Shown: positions 27,049 to 36,330, counted from the first letter of the stretch. The stretch: 62,491 nucleotides of DNA from Sediminibacterium salmoneum NBRC 103935 (GCF_000511175.1 NZ_KI866530.1:2912705-2975195); one strand, 5' to 3'. Notes: generated by a model from the letters alone, not told the origin. A program made the numbers and translations.

Positions 27049-27447
27049 TTAGAATGACAGTAAGTTAGAATTTTTTCCTAACAAAAAATAATTAAGCAGG
27101 GGTCTATTTTTTTTGGTTTTTGAGTATCCGTTTTTTAGTAGCCAGGCCAGCACCTTGTCGCGCTGATCTCCCTGAATAATGATTTCCCCGTCTTTGGCAC
27201 TTCCTCCGGTTCCGCAAAAGTTCTTCAGTTGCTTGGACAGTTTTTCCAGGTCTTCTTCTGTTCCGGTAAAACCAGTTACAAGGGTAACTGTTTTCCCACC
27301 TCTTTGTTTTTTGTCGAGCTCAATCCATAATCGCTGATCGGCTGGGGGAAGGGTTTCCACCAGATTGTCTTCTTCTCTGCTGAACTGAAAATCAGGATTA
27401 GTGCTATATACAAAGCCAGCTTTGTCTGCGGTATTCTTCTTGCTCAT
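27049..27447 (-). CDS. SUI1/YciH-family translation initiation factor-like protein
   Basis: A protein of 132 residues as read, of the eIF1/SUI1 family. The C-terminal domain has the core KKQRGGKTVTLVTGF, the LKNFCGTGGSAKDGEIIIQGDQRDKV block and LLKNGYSKTK. Bacterial YciH may influence start-codon selection, but its role is not firm. After KTKK the sequence runs into NRPLLNYF and more. If the A8 run (27107-27114) had nine bases, the protein would end KTKKK at 27104, closer to the usual family end. It overlaps the upstream histidine kinase gene by 4 bases (ATGA). Confidence 0.88.
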   Translation of the reverse strand: MSKKNTADKAGFVYSTNPDFQFSREEDNLVETLPPADQRLWIELDKKQRGGKTVTLVTGFTGTEEDLEKLSKQLKNFCGTGGSAKDGEIIIQGDQRDKVLAWLLKNGYSKTKKNRPLLNYFLLGKNSNLLSF

Positions 27448-29351
27448 ACTGCTTTTTTTGGTAAAATAACGGAAAATTGACTGCCCTTGCTCGGTTCGCT
27501 TTTTACCTGAATATTCCAGTTATTGGCAGCTGCATATTCTGCACAAATTAAGAGTCCCAGACCAGTCCCTTTTTCCTTTTGTGTGCCAGGCGTGGTAAAA
27601 TGGGTTTTTAATTGAAAAAGCCGATTTACCTGTTCCTGTGTCATGCCTACCCCATTGTCTGAAACGGAAATAAGAATATGGTTGTCATTTTCTTCGCTGT
27701 TTAGCTGAATAATGCCTTTTTCTGGTGTGAATTTGATGGCATTCAATATTAAATTTCTGATGATAATATCGTAGTGCTGGGGGTCTGCCGTGTAAAAAAG
27801 ATTTGCATCAATCTGATTATGAATAGCTATATCCTTTTGCTGTGCCAGCGCTTTCAGAAGATTAACAGAAAAATCTGCCTGATTTTTCAGTGAGAAACTA
27901 GTGCTTTCAATGCCAGCAATACCCTTCATCCTCGACCTTGACCAGATTAACAGATTGTCTAGAACATAATGCAGGTTTTGTACCTGTTGGGTTAGTTTAT
28001 CTTTTAGTTCATTGTAACTTTCTTTGTCTAATGTATCCGGATCTAACATAGGTAATACCGCATTCAGGGAAGCAATAGGCGATCTTAAATCGTGTGATAC
28101 AATGGAAAAGACTTTATCTTTTAACAATAAGGTTTCTTCCAGTTCTTCTTTCTGTTGGTTCAGTAATAAATTAGTAGCTGTTTTAAATTTATTTTTTCTC
28201 CATATTACTACCAGCATGATAATAAAAATCAGAGAAGTAATAAGTAGTGAAATATTCAGAAAAGTTTTTTGCCGGCTTTCCTTATCCTGCTGTTGTTTTT
28301 CTTTCTTAAGCTGGTTTATTTCGGATTGTTTTTTTTCGGCTTCGAATTTTGCCTGCATTTCAGCCAGTCTGGACCTGCTTCTTTCCTGGTATAACGAGTC
28401 GTTCAGCGCACTGTATTTCTTTTGTGCTGTATATGCTTCCTTAAATTGTCCATTTCCTTTATAAGCATCAGATAGTAAATTGTAAATAACCGATGTTTCA
28501 GATTTGGCACCCATCTGAATTCCCAGTTCCAGCGCCCTTTCAAGATTTTTTATGGCTTCCCTGTATTTTTTATCGCTGCTTAAATTTCTGCCAATTCTAT
28601 ACCTGGCTGTAAGTTGTAATTGGATGCTATTGACTTTTTCAGCCATATCAATGGCTTTATAATAATACAATCTGGCACTATCATTCTTTCCATTGAATTC
28701 AAAAAGATCGCCCATATTTCTATAAGAGAAAGCCAAAAGATAATCGTCTTTGAGTTTCTGATTAAAGCTTAATGCTATTTGATTATAGTGAAGAGCGCTG
28801 TCAATTAATTTCTCTCTTAAGAAACAAAAGGCAATATTGTTCAATGCTCTTCCTACGCTTCGTTTGTCTGAAAGACGGTCATGTAATTCCAGGTCTTTTT
28901 TAAATAATTCAATTGCTTTTTTGTAATTGTTTTGACTATTGAATACAGAAGCCATGCACCGATAGGAAGCTGCCAGCTCTGGCAGATTTCCCATTTCTTC
29001 GTTCCATTTCAGCGCTTGTGTACTGTGTTCAAATGCCGAAGTGAAGTCTCCTTTCCGGTATTTAACCCAGGCAAGATTATTAAGTGCTTTGCCTTTTTCC
29101 TTATGTAGTTTATGTTGGGTAGTCAGCACTAATGCCTGGTTGGCATAACTGGTAGCGAGGACTGTGTTTTTGTCGGCCAGTAGTTCAGCGAAATAATTTA
29201 ATAATACTGCCCGTTCATTCACTCCTCTCTCTTTTTTGATTAAAGCATCAATGCTGTCCTTAGAAAAGGATTGCGAATGAGTTGTATTAATCACGAAAAA
29301 AGAAAGGGCAAAACAAAAAAGATAAAATATCTTTTTAATACCTGGCTTCAT
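27444..29351 (-). CDS. Tetratricopeptide-repeat sensor histidine kinase
   Basis: A 635-residue kinase with an N-terminal signal or anchor (FYLFCFALSFFVINTTHSQS), about six to seven TPR units between residues 40 and 320, a coiled coil (AEMQAKFEAEKKQSEINQLK), one transmembrane segment (LLITSLIFIIMLVVIW) and a cytoplasmic kinase core. The H-box is SIVSHDLRSPIASL; N-box LILNAIKFT, G1 DNGVGM and G2 GTGLGLLIC follow. Bacteroidota have many such periplasmic-TPR kinases, often acting with LytTR or OmpR regulators; none is adjacent here, so its partner is unknown. Translation is coupled to the SUI1 gene. Confidence 0.88.
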   Translation of the reverse strand: MKPGIKKIFYLFCFALSFFVINTTHSQSFSKDSIDALIKKERGVNERAVLLNYFAELLADKNTVLATSYANQALVLTTQHKLHKEKGKALNNLAWVKYRKGDFTSAFEHSTQALKWNEEMGNLPELAASYRCMASVFNSQNNYKKAIELFKKDLELHDRLSDKRSVGRALNNIAFCFLREKLIDSALHYNQIALSFNQKLKDDYLLAFSYRNMGDLFEFNGKNDSARLYYYKAIDMAEKVNSIQLQLTARYRIGRNLSSDKKYREAIKNLERALELGIQMGAKSETSVIYNLLSDAYKGNGQFKEAYTAQKKYSALNDSLYQERSRSRLAEMQAKFEAEKKQSEINQLKKEKQQQDKESRQKTFLNISLLITSLIFIIMLVVIWRKNKFKTATNLLLNQQKEELEETLLLKDKVFSIVSHDLRSPIASLNAVLPMLDPDTLDKESYNELKDKLTQQVQNLHYVLDNLLIWSRSRMKGIAGIESTSFSLKNQADFSVNLLKALAQQKDIAIHNQIDANLFYTADPQHYDIIIRNLILNAIKFTPEKGIIQLNSEENDNHILISVSDNGVGMTQEQVNRLFQLKTHFTTPGTQKEKGTGLGLLICAEYAAANNWNIQVKSEPSKGSQFSVILPKKAV

Positions 29352-29424
29352 GCTGGATTTTCTGATGCCGGAAAATTACAAAATTTAGAAAGCTGTTAAA
29401 TAATTATTTCATGAATCCCCCCAT

Positions 29425-30288
29425 TTATTTCACAAAACTGGCTTTTAAGCTTAAATCTAAACTTCTTGCCTGGTGAATGAGCCCTCCGACGCTTACAAAA
29501 TCTACCCCTGTTTTTGCGTAGTCAACAATATTTTTAAGATGAATACCCCCGCTTGCTTCTGTTTCTACCCTGCCCTGAATAATGGCCAGTGCAGCTTTAA
29601 TTTGTTCAGGTTGAAAATTATCGAGCATGATGCGGTCTACTTTGCCCGGCGCCTGATTGCATATGATGGTTACATCATCCAGACTGCGGGTTTCCACTTC
29701 AATTTTAAGCGGGTGTTCCAGCGATTGCGAATAAGCATAGGCTTTTTCAATGGCTTTGATAATTCCGCCACAATAGTCAATATGATTGTCTTTTAGCATA
29801 ATCATATCGTATAAGCCAAAACGGTGGTTGATTCCTCCTCCAATTTTTACTGCTTCTTTCTCGAGTAATCGGAAATTCGGGGTTGTTTTTCTGGTGTCCA
29901 ATAATCGGGTATGATAGCCTTTGAGCAGGCTGGTGTACTGTCTGGTGAGCGTGGCAATTCCGCTCATTCGCTGCATGCAATTCAGAACCAGCCTTTCCCC
30001 TTTTAAAATGGTATGCACCGTTGCTTCAATTTCAAATGCAGTTTCTCCAACCGTCATTTGTTCTCCATCCTTTTTAAAAATAGTTATTGCCGCATTGGGC
30101 TCCAGTTGTTTAAAGATTTTTTCAGCAACAGATACGCCTGCCAGAATACCATCTTCTTTAATTTTCAGTACGGCTTTCCCTTCTAAATCTTTCGGTATAC
30201 AACTCAATGTGGAATGGTCTCCATTTCCAACATCTTCTTTAATTGCTTGTTCAACTAAATTGGCTAAGGCAATATCAAATGAATTCAT
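29425..30288 (-). CDS. nadC: Nicotinate-nucleotide diphosphorylase (quinolinate phosphoribosyltransferase)
   Basis: NadC turns quinolinate and PRPP into nicotinate mononucleotide, CO2 and diphosphate in de novo NAD synthesis. The 287-residue chain shows the family blocks EDVGNGDHST, RLVLNCMQRMSGIATLT, LLDTRKTTPNFRLLEKEAV, GGGINHRFGLYDMIMLKDNH and the C-terminal EASGGIHLKNIVDYAKTGVD. It is preceded by a DUF4783 gene with a 10-base gap, so the two are probably co-transcribed. Confidence 0.96.
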   Translation of the reverse strand: MNSFDIALANLVEQAIKEDVGNGDHSTLSCIPKDLEGKAVLKIKEDGILAGVSVAEKIFKQLEPNAAITIFKKDGEQMTVGETAFEIEATVHTILKGERLVLNCMQRMSGIATLTRQYTSLLKGYHTRLLDTRKTTPNFRLLEKEAVKIGGGINHRFGLYDMIMLKDNHIDYCGGIIKAIEKAYAYSQSLEHPLKIEVETRSLDDVTIICNQAPGKVDRIMLDNFQPEQIKAALAIIQGRVETEASGGIHLKNIVDYAKTGVDFVSVGGLIHQARSLDLSLKASFVK

Positions 30289-30297
30289 GTAAATGGC

Positions 30298-30681
30298 TTA
30301 ACTGATTCGCATGGTAATAATGTAGAAATTACCCGCTTTTTGTTTTAACTGAACCGTTATATTAAAACTTTTTCCGGAAGTGGTTAATTTGCCCAATATA
30401 TAAATCAGTGTACCTTTTCCTCCTTCGGATACTTTCTCAAATCCTTTCACATTCTGATCGGCATAGAATGATTTTAAAGCCATGGCAGCCTGGTTTTTGC
30501 TCATGTTTTTAACTTCATCCTTATCTAATAGCTTCAGATCTACAAAATCATCCAGATAAGTAGTAATCATTTCAGGGTTACCCGTCTTTAAGGCCCTTAC
30601 GACCAAATCAGTGTCTGATTGTGCCTGAGCTGTAATTAAACCCCCCAATAAAAAACAAATCGTCATTATCCAGTGCTTCAT
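30298..30681 (-). CDS. DUF4783 family exported protein
   Basis: A 127-residue protein with signal peptide MKHWIMTICFLLGGLITAQA and a single NTF2/SnoaL-like alpha+beta domain of the DUF4783 family, seen almost only in Bacteroidota and often encoded beside nadC, as here. The region DLVVRALKTGNPEMITTYLD and the final strand NFYIITMRIS are typical. Ligand and function are unknown; the link to NAD synthesis is only by neighbourhood. Confidence 0.82.
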   Translation of the reverse strand: MKHWIMTICFLLGGLITAQAQSDTDLVVRALKTGNPEMITTYLDDFVDLKLLDKDEVKNMSKNQAAMALKSFYADQNVKGFEKVSEGGKGTLIYILGKLTTSGKSFNITVQLKQKAGNFYIITMRIS

Positions 30682-30792
30682 AAAATCCGTTTAACCTTAA
30701 AATCTGCTATAATCATGCCAAAATCGGCCTTTTTTTTCTGTCAGATAAATGTACAGCCAAAAGCCGAATGATAAAAAAGTTAACTTTAACGC

Positions 30793-32316
30793 ATGAGTAA
30801 GAAAGTTATATTAATTATTATGGATGGATGGGGATTGGGCCAGGTTAAAGCGGCAGATGCAATCCAACATGCCCATGTGCCTTTTGTGAGTTCATTATAT
30901 CATCAATATCCCAATACAACTTTAATTACCTGTGGTGAAGAAGTGGGTTTGCCCGAAGGACAGATGGGCAACAGTGAAGTAGGTCACCTGAATCTGGGAG
31001 CAGGCAGAATTGTGTACCAGGAACTACAGCGGATAAATGTGGCGGTCAGAGATGGGTCTTTGGCCAATAACCCTGCGTTACTGGCCGCTATTAACGAAGC
31101 CAGAAAACCGGGGAAAAAACTGCATCTGCTTGGTTTGGTAAGTGACGGAGGTGTGCATTCTCATACCAACCATTTAAAAGCCCTTTGCAGTATTTTTCAT
31201 GAACAGGGTTTACAGAATGTATATATCCACGCTTTTACAGATGGCAGGGATACGGATCCCAAAAGTGGAATGGGATATGTTCAATCTCTGGAAAACCATC
31301 TGAAAGCTTCAACCGGCACCATTGCCACTGTATCCGGCCGCTATTATGCCATGGACAGAGACAAGCGTTGGGAAAGGGTAGCACTGGCCTATCATTGTTT
31401 GGTAAATGCAAAAGGGAATCAGGCAAGTTCTGCAGCAGAAGCTATTGCCAGCAGTTATGCAGCTGGTGTTACTGATGAATTTATTTTGCCTACTGTAATT
31501 ACTGATGCTAAGGGTCAGCCTACTGCTACCATAGCCGAAGGAGACGTGGTTATTGCATTCAATTTCAGAACAGACCGCTGCAGGGAAATTACAGAAGTGC
31601 TTACACAGCAGGCTTTCCCCGAGCATCAAATGCAGCCCCTGCCTTTACATTATACAACCATGACACAATACGACCAGACATTTAAAAATGTTCATGTTGT
31701 ATTCGAAAACGATAATCTCACCAATACGCTTGGGGAAGTGTTGGCAGCACATGGTAAAAAGCAAATTCGGATTGCAGAAACGGAAAAGTATCCACATGTT
31801 ACTTTTTTCTTTAGTGGCGGAAGGGAACTGCCTTTTGAAGGTGAGTCCCGTATTATGGCGGCATCACCCAAAGTGGCCACTTACGATTTGCAGCCTGAAA
31901 TGAGTGCAGATGAACTTACCGATAAATTGTTGCCTGAAATTGCCGCAGAGTCTGCGGATTTTATATGTCTGAATTTTGCCAATGCCGATATGGTGGGTCA
32001 TACAGGGGTTTTTGAAGCGGTAGTAAAAGCTGTTGAAACAGTGGACCGATGTGTGGCAAAAATTGTTACACTGGCACTGGAACATGGTTATGCCATCTTT
32101 TTAACTGCCGATCACGGTAATGCAGATTATCTGATAAATGATGACGGATCGCCCAATACAGCTCATACCCTGAATCCTGTTCCGCTGTTTGTGATAGATA
32201 AGACCTGGAAAGGTGAAGTAAAACCTGGTAAATTAGGCGATATTGCTCCAACCATTCTCTCCTTTATGAATATTCCGGTTCCTTCAGAAATGACAGGGAC
32301 CATCTTAACCCACTAA
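30793..32316 (+). CDS. gpmI: 2,3-bisphosphoglycerate-independent phosphoglycerate mutase
   Basis: GpmI interconverts 3- and 2-phosphoglycerate in glycolysis, using two metal ions (usually Mn). The 507-residue length is typical. Visible sites are IIMDGWGL with the first metal Asp, the phosphorylated Ser in QMGNSEVGHLNLGAGR at about residue 62, HAFTDGRDTDPKSG, NFRTDR, and the second metal cluster NFANADMVGHTG and TADHGNAD. It stands first in a run of four plus-strand genes; the haem-binding gene starts 11 bases after it. Confidence 0.96.
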   Translation: MSKKVILIIMDGWGLGQVKAADAIQHAHVPFVSSLYHQYPNTTLITCGEEVGLPEGQMGNSEVGHLNLGAGRIVYQELQRINVAVRDGSLANNPALLAAINEARKPGKKLHLLGLVSDGGVHSHTNHLKALCSIFHEQGLQNVYIHAFTDGRDTDPKSGMGYVQSLENHLKASTGTIATVSGRYYAMDRDKRWERVALAYHCLVNAKGNQASSAAEAIASSYAAGVTDEFILPTVITDAKGQPTATIAEGDVVIAFNFRTDRCREITEVLTQQAFPEHQMQPLPLHYTTMTQYDQTFKNVHVVFENDNLTNTLGEVLAAHGKKQIRIAETEKYPHVTFFFSGGRELPFEGESRIMAASPKVATYDLQPEMSADELTDKLLPEIAAESADFICLNFANADMVGHTGVFEAVVKAVETVDRCVAKIVTLALEHGYAIFLTADHGNADYLINDDGSPNTAHTLNPVPLFVIDKTWKGEVKPGKLGDIAPTILSFMNIPVPSEMTGTILTH

Positions 32317-32326
32317 ACTTTAAACC

Positions 32327-32815
32327 ATGTTTAAAAAAGTATTGATTGCGCTATTGGTAATAATACTGGTACTTCAGGCATTCAGACCAGAGAAAAATCT
32401 TTCCGGAAAGAAAGAAAATGATATCAGTACGCTTTATGCGGTACCAGCAGAAGTAGATCAGATATTGGTGAAAGCCTGTAACGATTGCCACAGTAACCAA
32501 ACCGTGTATCCCTGGTATGCTGAAATCCAGCCCCTGGCCTGGTGGTTGGATGACCATGTAAAAGATGGCAAGAAGCATTTGAATTTTAATGAGTTTGCCA
32601 GCTACAGACTGGCCAAACAGTTTCATAAACTGGAAGAAGTGTTCGATGAGGTAAAAGGAGGTGAAATGCCTTTGGAATCGTACACTGTAGTTCACAGAAA
32701 CGCCATTTTAACAAATGAGGAGAAAGATATGCTGATGAACTGGTCGCTTGCAGTTAGAGATACCATGAAAGCAAGGTATCCTGCAGATAGCCTTATTATG
32801 AAAAAGAAGAAATAG
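32327..32815 (+). CDS. Haem-binding domain protein (Haem_bd, CxxCH)
   Basis: A 162-residue protein with an N-terminal membrane anchor (FKKVLIALLVIILVLQAF) and one c-type haem motif CNDCH at about residues 48-52, in the context SNQTVYPWYAEIQPLAWWLDDHV that is characteristic of the Haem_bd family. It presumably faces the periplasm and binds one haem covalently. The family is common in Bacteroidota next to redox or metal genes. It is followed, after 6 bases, by a small membrane-anchored protein and then by a TonB receptor, suggesting a joint role in metal or haem handling. Confidence 0.85.
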   Translation: MFKKVLIALLVIILVLQAFRPEKNLSGKKENDISTLYAVPAEVDQILVKACNDCHSNQTVYPWYAEIQPLAWWLDDHVKDGKKHLNFNEFASYRLAKQFHKLEEVFDEVKGGEMPLESYTVVHRNAILTNEEKDMLMNWSLAVRDTMKARYPADSLIMKKKK

Positions 32816-32821
32816 CAGAGA

Positions 32822-33319
32822 TTGACTCCCCGCAAACTGGTTGTTGGAATTTTACTAGCCATTCAGGTTTTGCCTTTATTGTTATTTGCATTTTTACAAT
32901 TGCAGAAGCAAAGGGTTAAACTTGAAATGGAGAAGGCACTTGCATCAGACAAACTGGAAAGATTTGTATTAGAACGCCATGAATTTACATGGGTAGAAGA
33001 GGGTAGGGAAATGAAGATTCGCGGGGTTATGTTCGACGTTGTAGCTTTCACTCCATTATCCGATGGTCGCTATCAGGTAGATGGATTAACGGATCACAGA
33101 GAACAGGCTATTAATGAAAAAACCAATCATCTGGTACACCATAAGGGGAAGTTCAAGGATTTTCTGGTTAAGCTTATTGTTATTCAGTCGATGGGTGTGG
33201 TGCAACAGGGTTTACAATTGCCTGTTTATTGGATTTCTCATGTCCGGGTTTTTTTTACTGCATCTCAATGGACCAAACATATTTATCTTGATATTAATGT
33301 GCCTCCACCGAGGGGTTGA
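32822..33319 (+). CDS. Membrane-anchored protein of unknown function (TTG start)
   Basis: A 165-residue protein with one N-terminal hydrophobic segment (LVVGILLAIQVLPLLLFAFL) and a periplasmic region ending KHIYLDINVPPPRG. The start must be TTG at 32822: the only upstream in-frame codons end at the TAG of the previous gene (32813-32815), and the next ATG would remove the membrane anchor. I do not recognise a domain with confidence; similar small proteins with a VPPPRG-type end sit before TonB receptors in other Bacteroidota as far as I recall. It probably works with the receptor encoded next. Confidence 0.7.
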   Translation: MTPRKLVVGILLAIQVLPLLLFAFLQLQKQRVKLEMEKALASDKLERFVLERHEFTWVEEGREMKIRGVMFDVVAFTPLSDGRYQVDGLTDHREQAINEKTNHLVHHKGKFKDFLVKLIVIQSMGVVQQGLQLPVYWISHVRVFFTASQWTKHIYLDINVPPPRG

Positions 33320-33384
33320 TTCTATGTCACGTTTTTTTATTGCAACCTAGCTCAGGCTATTTTTTATTATTAAACATAGAATCA

Positions 33385-35592
33385 ATGATCAAGAGAGTAT
33401 TGACCATTATTCCTATGCTTTTTGCTATATCTATTGCAGATGCGCAAAACACAAAGGATAGTGTTCAAAACAAAGTAACCTTGTTAGATGATGTAATGGT
33501 GTATTCCAGCCGTTTTGCAGAAAAGCTTAAACGAGTGGCACAAACAATCGAAATCATCAATAACAAACCACAATTGAATTTTCAGAATAACACTGCAGAT
33601 GCCATTATTCAGTCGGGTAAACTATTTGTTCAAAAAAGTCAGCAGGGTGGAGGAAGTCCTGTTATCAGGGGTTTTGAAGCCAGTAGAATTTTAACAGTGG
33701 TGGATGGGGTAAGAATGAATAATGCTATTTACCGTGCGGGACATTTGCAGAATATTATTACTGTGGATAATATGGTGTTGGACCGGATAGAAATTTTATA
33801 TGGACCTTCTTCTACCTTATTTGGCAGTGATGCTTTGGGCGGCGTAATCAGCCTTACCACGCGGAATCCGGTTTTGTCTTCGAAGAATAAATCAGAAGTA
33901 ACCGGCTCTGCAACTTTGCGTTACGGTTCTGCCGTTCAGGAGAACAGAGGAAATATTCAATTTAATATTGGAGGGAAAAAATGGGCTTCTTTTACTTCGG
34001 TAACCTACGGAAGCTTTGGTGATTTAATTCAGGGTAACCAACGTTCTGCGGCCTATCCTCATTTTGGTAAAAAGGATTTTTACGTAATCCGTTCCGGCAA
34101 TACTGATATCTCTGTACCCAATCCTGATCCGAATAAACAAATAGCTTCGGGTTATAAGCAGGTGGATGTTACGCAGAAGTTTTTGTATCAGGCCAGTGAA
34201 AAAATTCAGCATGTATTCAATCTTCAATTTTCTAATAGCAGTGATATATCCAGGTATGACCGGTTATCTGAAAAAACAGGTAATACACCTGTATTTGCTG
34301 AATGGTATTATGGGCCGCAGATTAGAAATATGGCTTCCCATCAGTTAAGTGCAAAAGAACAGAATGGATTTTTCCAGGACCTTAAATTAACAACCAGTTT
34401 TCAGGATATTGAAGAAAGCAGAATTACCCGAAGATTTCAGAACAACAATAAAGATTTTCGTTGGGAAAGAATTCAGGTATTTGGCGTAAACTTTGATGCC
34501 AAGCATTATCATGGAAAACATGAACTGCATGTGGGTGCAGAGTCTTATTCTAATTTTCTGCGTTCTACTGCTGAAAGAGTCAATATTGTTTCCGGGAATA
34601 AATCCAGAATAACTACCCGTTACTCGGATGGTCCAACCAGTATGGGTACCCATGCTGTATTTGCGCAGCATACCTATAAAATCAATCCGCATTTTACCCT
34701 GAATCAAGGACTGAGATTTAATCTGGTTCAGTTGAATGCACAATTTGTGGATACAGGACTAACCCGTTTCCCTTTCACGAAAGTAAGGCAGGTAAATAAA
34801 GCAATCACCGGAAATATAGGTATCGTTTATGCCAGTCCGAAGAATTTGCGTGCTGCTTTGGTGTTTAGTACGGGTTTCCGATCTCCTAATATTGATGATC
34901 TGGCTAAGGTATTTGATTCCAGAACTGGTTTGGTAGTTGTTCCCAATTTGCAGATTAAGCCGGAGTACACCTATAATATAGAAGCCAATGTTCAGCAATA
35001 CGGGGAGCGCTTCAGTTTTGGTGCCGCAGTATTTTACACTTCATTTACCAATGCACTGGTTTTAGACAAATTTTTATTTAATAACCAGGACAGCATTATG
35101 TACAGTGGAGTTAAAAGCGCTGTATATGCATTGCAGAATAAGGCCAAAGCCCATATTTATGGTTTTAGCGTAAATGCATCTGTACAAATTATACCCAAGC
35201 TTAGTGTTGATGGAGTAGTCAATTTTACAAAAGGACAATTTACAGATGCTGTGAATGGCCGTATTCCACTGGATCATGTGCCTCCAACACACGGAAGAAT
35301 TGCACTAAAAAAATCGGGTGAGAAATGGAATGCAGAGTGTTTTATATTGTTTAATGGCTGGAAAAGACTGGCCGATTATAATCCCAACGGAGAAGATAAC
35401 CTGCAATATGCAACACCAGATGGGATGCCTGCCTGGCATACGGTAAATATGAGAACTGCATTGCAGATTAAGTCTGCCCTACAGGTTCAGGTGGCACTGG
35501 AGAATATTTTCGATAAGAATTACCGTTATTTTGCCAGTGGTATTTCTGCACCAGGCAGAAATCTTTCCCTAAGCCTGAAAGCGAGTTTTTAA
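33385..35592 (+). CDS. TonB-dependent receptor (haem/siderophore-type)
   Basis: A 735-residue outer-membrane receptor starting at 33385 with signal peptide MIKRVLTIIPMLFAISIADA. There is no N-terminal carboxypeptidase-regulatory domain; the plug begins almost at once (DDVMVYSSRFAEKLKR, GGGSPVIRGFEASRILTVVDGV, NAIYRAGHLQNI, GPSSTLFGSDALGGVI). The barrel ends with NIFDKNYRYFASGISAPGRNLSLSLKASF, with terminal Phe. The RAGHLQN plug is like haem/haemoglobin and some metal receptors, and the neighbouring haem-binding gene points the same way, but the ligand is inferred. A terminator follows. Confidence 0.9.
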   Translation: MIKRVLTIIPMLFAISIADAQNTKDSVQNKVTLLDDVMVYSSRFAEKLKRVAQTIEIINNKPQLNFQNNTADAIIQSGKLFVQKSQQGGGSPVIRGFEASRILTVVDGVRMNNAIYRAGHLQNIITVDNMVLDRIEILYGPSSTLFGSDALGGVISLTTRNPVLSSKNKSEVTGSATLRYGSAVQENRGNIQFNIGGKKWASFTSVTYGSFGDLIQGNQRSAAYPHFGKKDFYVIRSGNTDISVPNPDPNKQIASGYKQVDVTQKFLYQASEKIQHVFNLQFSNSSDISRYDRLSEKTGNTPVFAEWYYGPQIRNMASHQLSAKEQNGFFQDLKLTTSFQDIEESRITRRFQNNNKDFRWERIQVFGVNFDAKHYHGKHELHVGAESYSNFLRSTAERVNIVSGNKSRITTRYSDGPTSMGTHAVFAQHTYKINPHFTLNQGLRFNLVQLNAQFVDTGLTRFPFTKVRQVNKAITGNIGIVYASPKNLRAALVFSTGFRSPNIDDLAKVFDSRTGLVVVPNLQIKPEYTYNIEANVQQYGERFSFGAAVFYTSFTNALVLDKFLFNNQDSIMYSGVKSAVYALQNKAKAHIYGFSVNASVQIIPKLSVDGVVNFTKGQFTDAVNGRIPLDHVPPTHGRIALKKSGEKWNAECFILFNGWKRLADYNPNGEDNLQYATPDGMPAWHTVNMRTALQIKSALQVQVALENIFDKNYRYFASGISAPGRNLSLSLKASF

Positions 35593-35655
35593 TGGGTTAT
35601 ATGACTTACTTTACAATAAAGCATTGGTAAGTCAAGAAATTGTTTTGAAAAGAAT

Positions 35656-35692
35656 AGCCCCTGCCAATAGTTAGTTGGTGGGGGCTTTTGTT
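35656..35692 (+). terminator. Intrinsic terminator after the TonB receptor gene
   Basis: AGCCCCTGCCAA (35656-35667) pairs with TTGGTGGGGGCT (35675-35686) with two G-T wobbles and a 7-base loop, followed by TTTGTTT. It separates the receptor gene from engB. Confidence 0.75.
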
Positions 35693-35703
35693 TAATTTGC
35701 AGT

Positions 35704-36330
35704 ATGGAAATTAAAAAAGCAACTTACCTGATTTCAAATGCGGACTATAAAGCTTGCCCCAAACCCGACAGACCTGAATATGCATTTATTGGGCGAAGCA
35801 ATGTAGGTAAGTCTTCTTTAATTAATATGCTTTGTAAGAATAACAAGCTGGCAAAGACCTCTTCTGCGCCCGGAAAAACACAGCTGATCAATCACTTTGA
35901 AATAGAAAGTTCTCAGAAGCATGCCAAGGGATTTAACAGATGGTACCTGGTAGATTTGCCCGGCTATGGTTTTGCCAAAATTGCACAGAGCACCAGAAGA
36001 CGTTGGGAACAGATGATAGAGAATTATCTGCGCAAAAGAGAAAACCTCATTAATGTATTTGTATTAATCGACAGCAGACACGAACCACAGAAAATTGATC
36101 TGGAGTTCATTAGTCAATTGGACAAATGGCAGATTCCCTTTAGCCTGGTTTTCACCAAAACCGATAAAGAGAAGCCAGCCGTGGTTGCCAGAAATATTGA
36201 AGCTTTTTTTAACATTTTAAAAAGCAGCTGGCAATTTCTGCCACAACATTTTATTACCAGTGCAGAGAAAAATCAGGGAAGAGACGAGTTGCTCTCTTTT
36301 ATTGACCAAAAGAATGAATCAGTAGCCTAG
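35704..36330 (+). CDS. engB: Ribosome biogenesis GTPase EngB (YsxC/YihA)
   Basis: A 208-residue small GTPase needed for late assembly of the 50S subunit. G1 is GRSNVGKSSLIN at about residue 31, the switch region is TSSAPGKTQLINHF, G3 is DLPGYGFAKI and G4 is TKTDKEKP. Length and motif order are typical of EngB rather than Era or Der. Its last 12 bases overlap the 3' end of pabB on the other strand, an unusually tight convergence. Confidence 0.96.
   Translation: MEIKKATYLISNADYKACPKPDRPEYAFIGRSNVGKSSLINMLCKNNKLAKTSSAPGKTQLINHFEIESSQKHAKGFNRWYLVDLPGYGFAKIAQSTRRRWEQMIENYLRKRENLINVFVLIDSRHEPQKIDLEFISQLDKWQIPFSLVFTKTDKEKPAVVARNIEAFFNILKSSWQFLPQHFITSAEKNQGRDELLSFIDQKNESVA

Noticed and set aside
26501..27052. 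Long plus-strand reading frame rich in Ala, Gly and Phe opposite the H1-like gene
   Set aside because: It is the reverse shadow of the Lys/Ala repeats; AAA codons read backwards give Phe. No signal peptide or family match.
30682..30792. Riboswitch or tRNA in the intergenic gap before gpmI
   Set aside because: The 111 bases hold no cloverleaf or known aptamer pattern that I can recognise; only A/T-rich promoter-like sequence.
33316..33384. In-frame upstream extension of the TonB receptor
   Set aside because: ATG 33385 gives a normal signal peptide; the upstream part overlaps the preceding gene end and has no family support.
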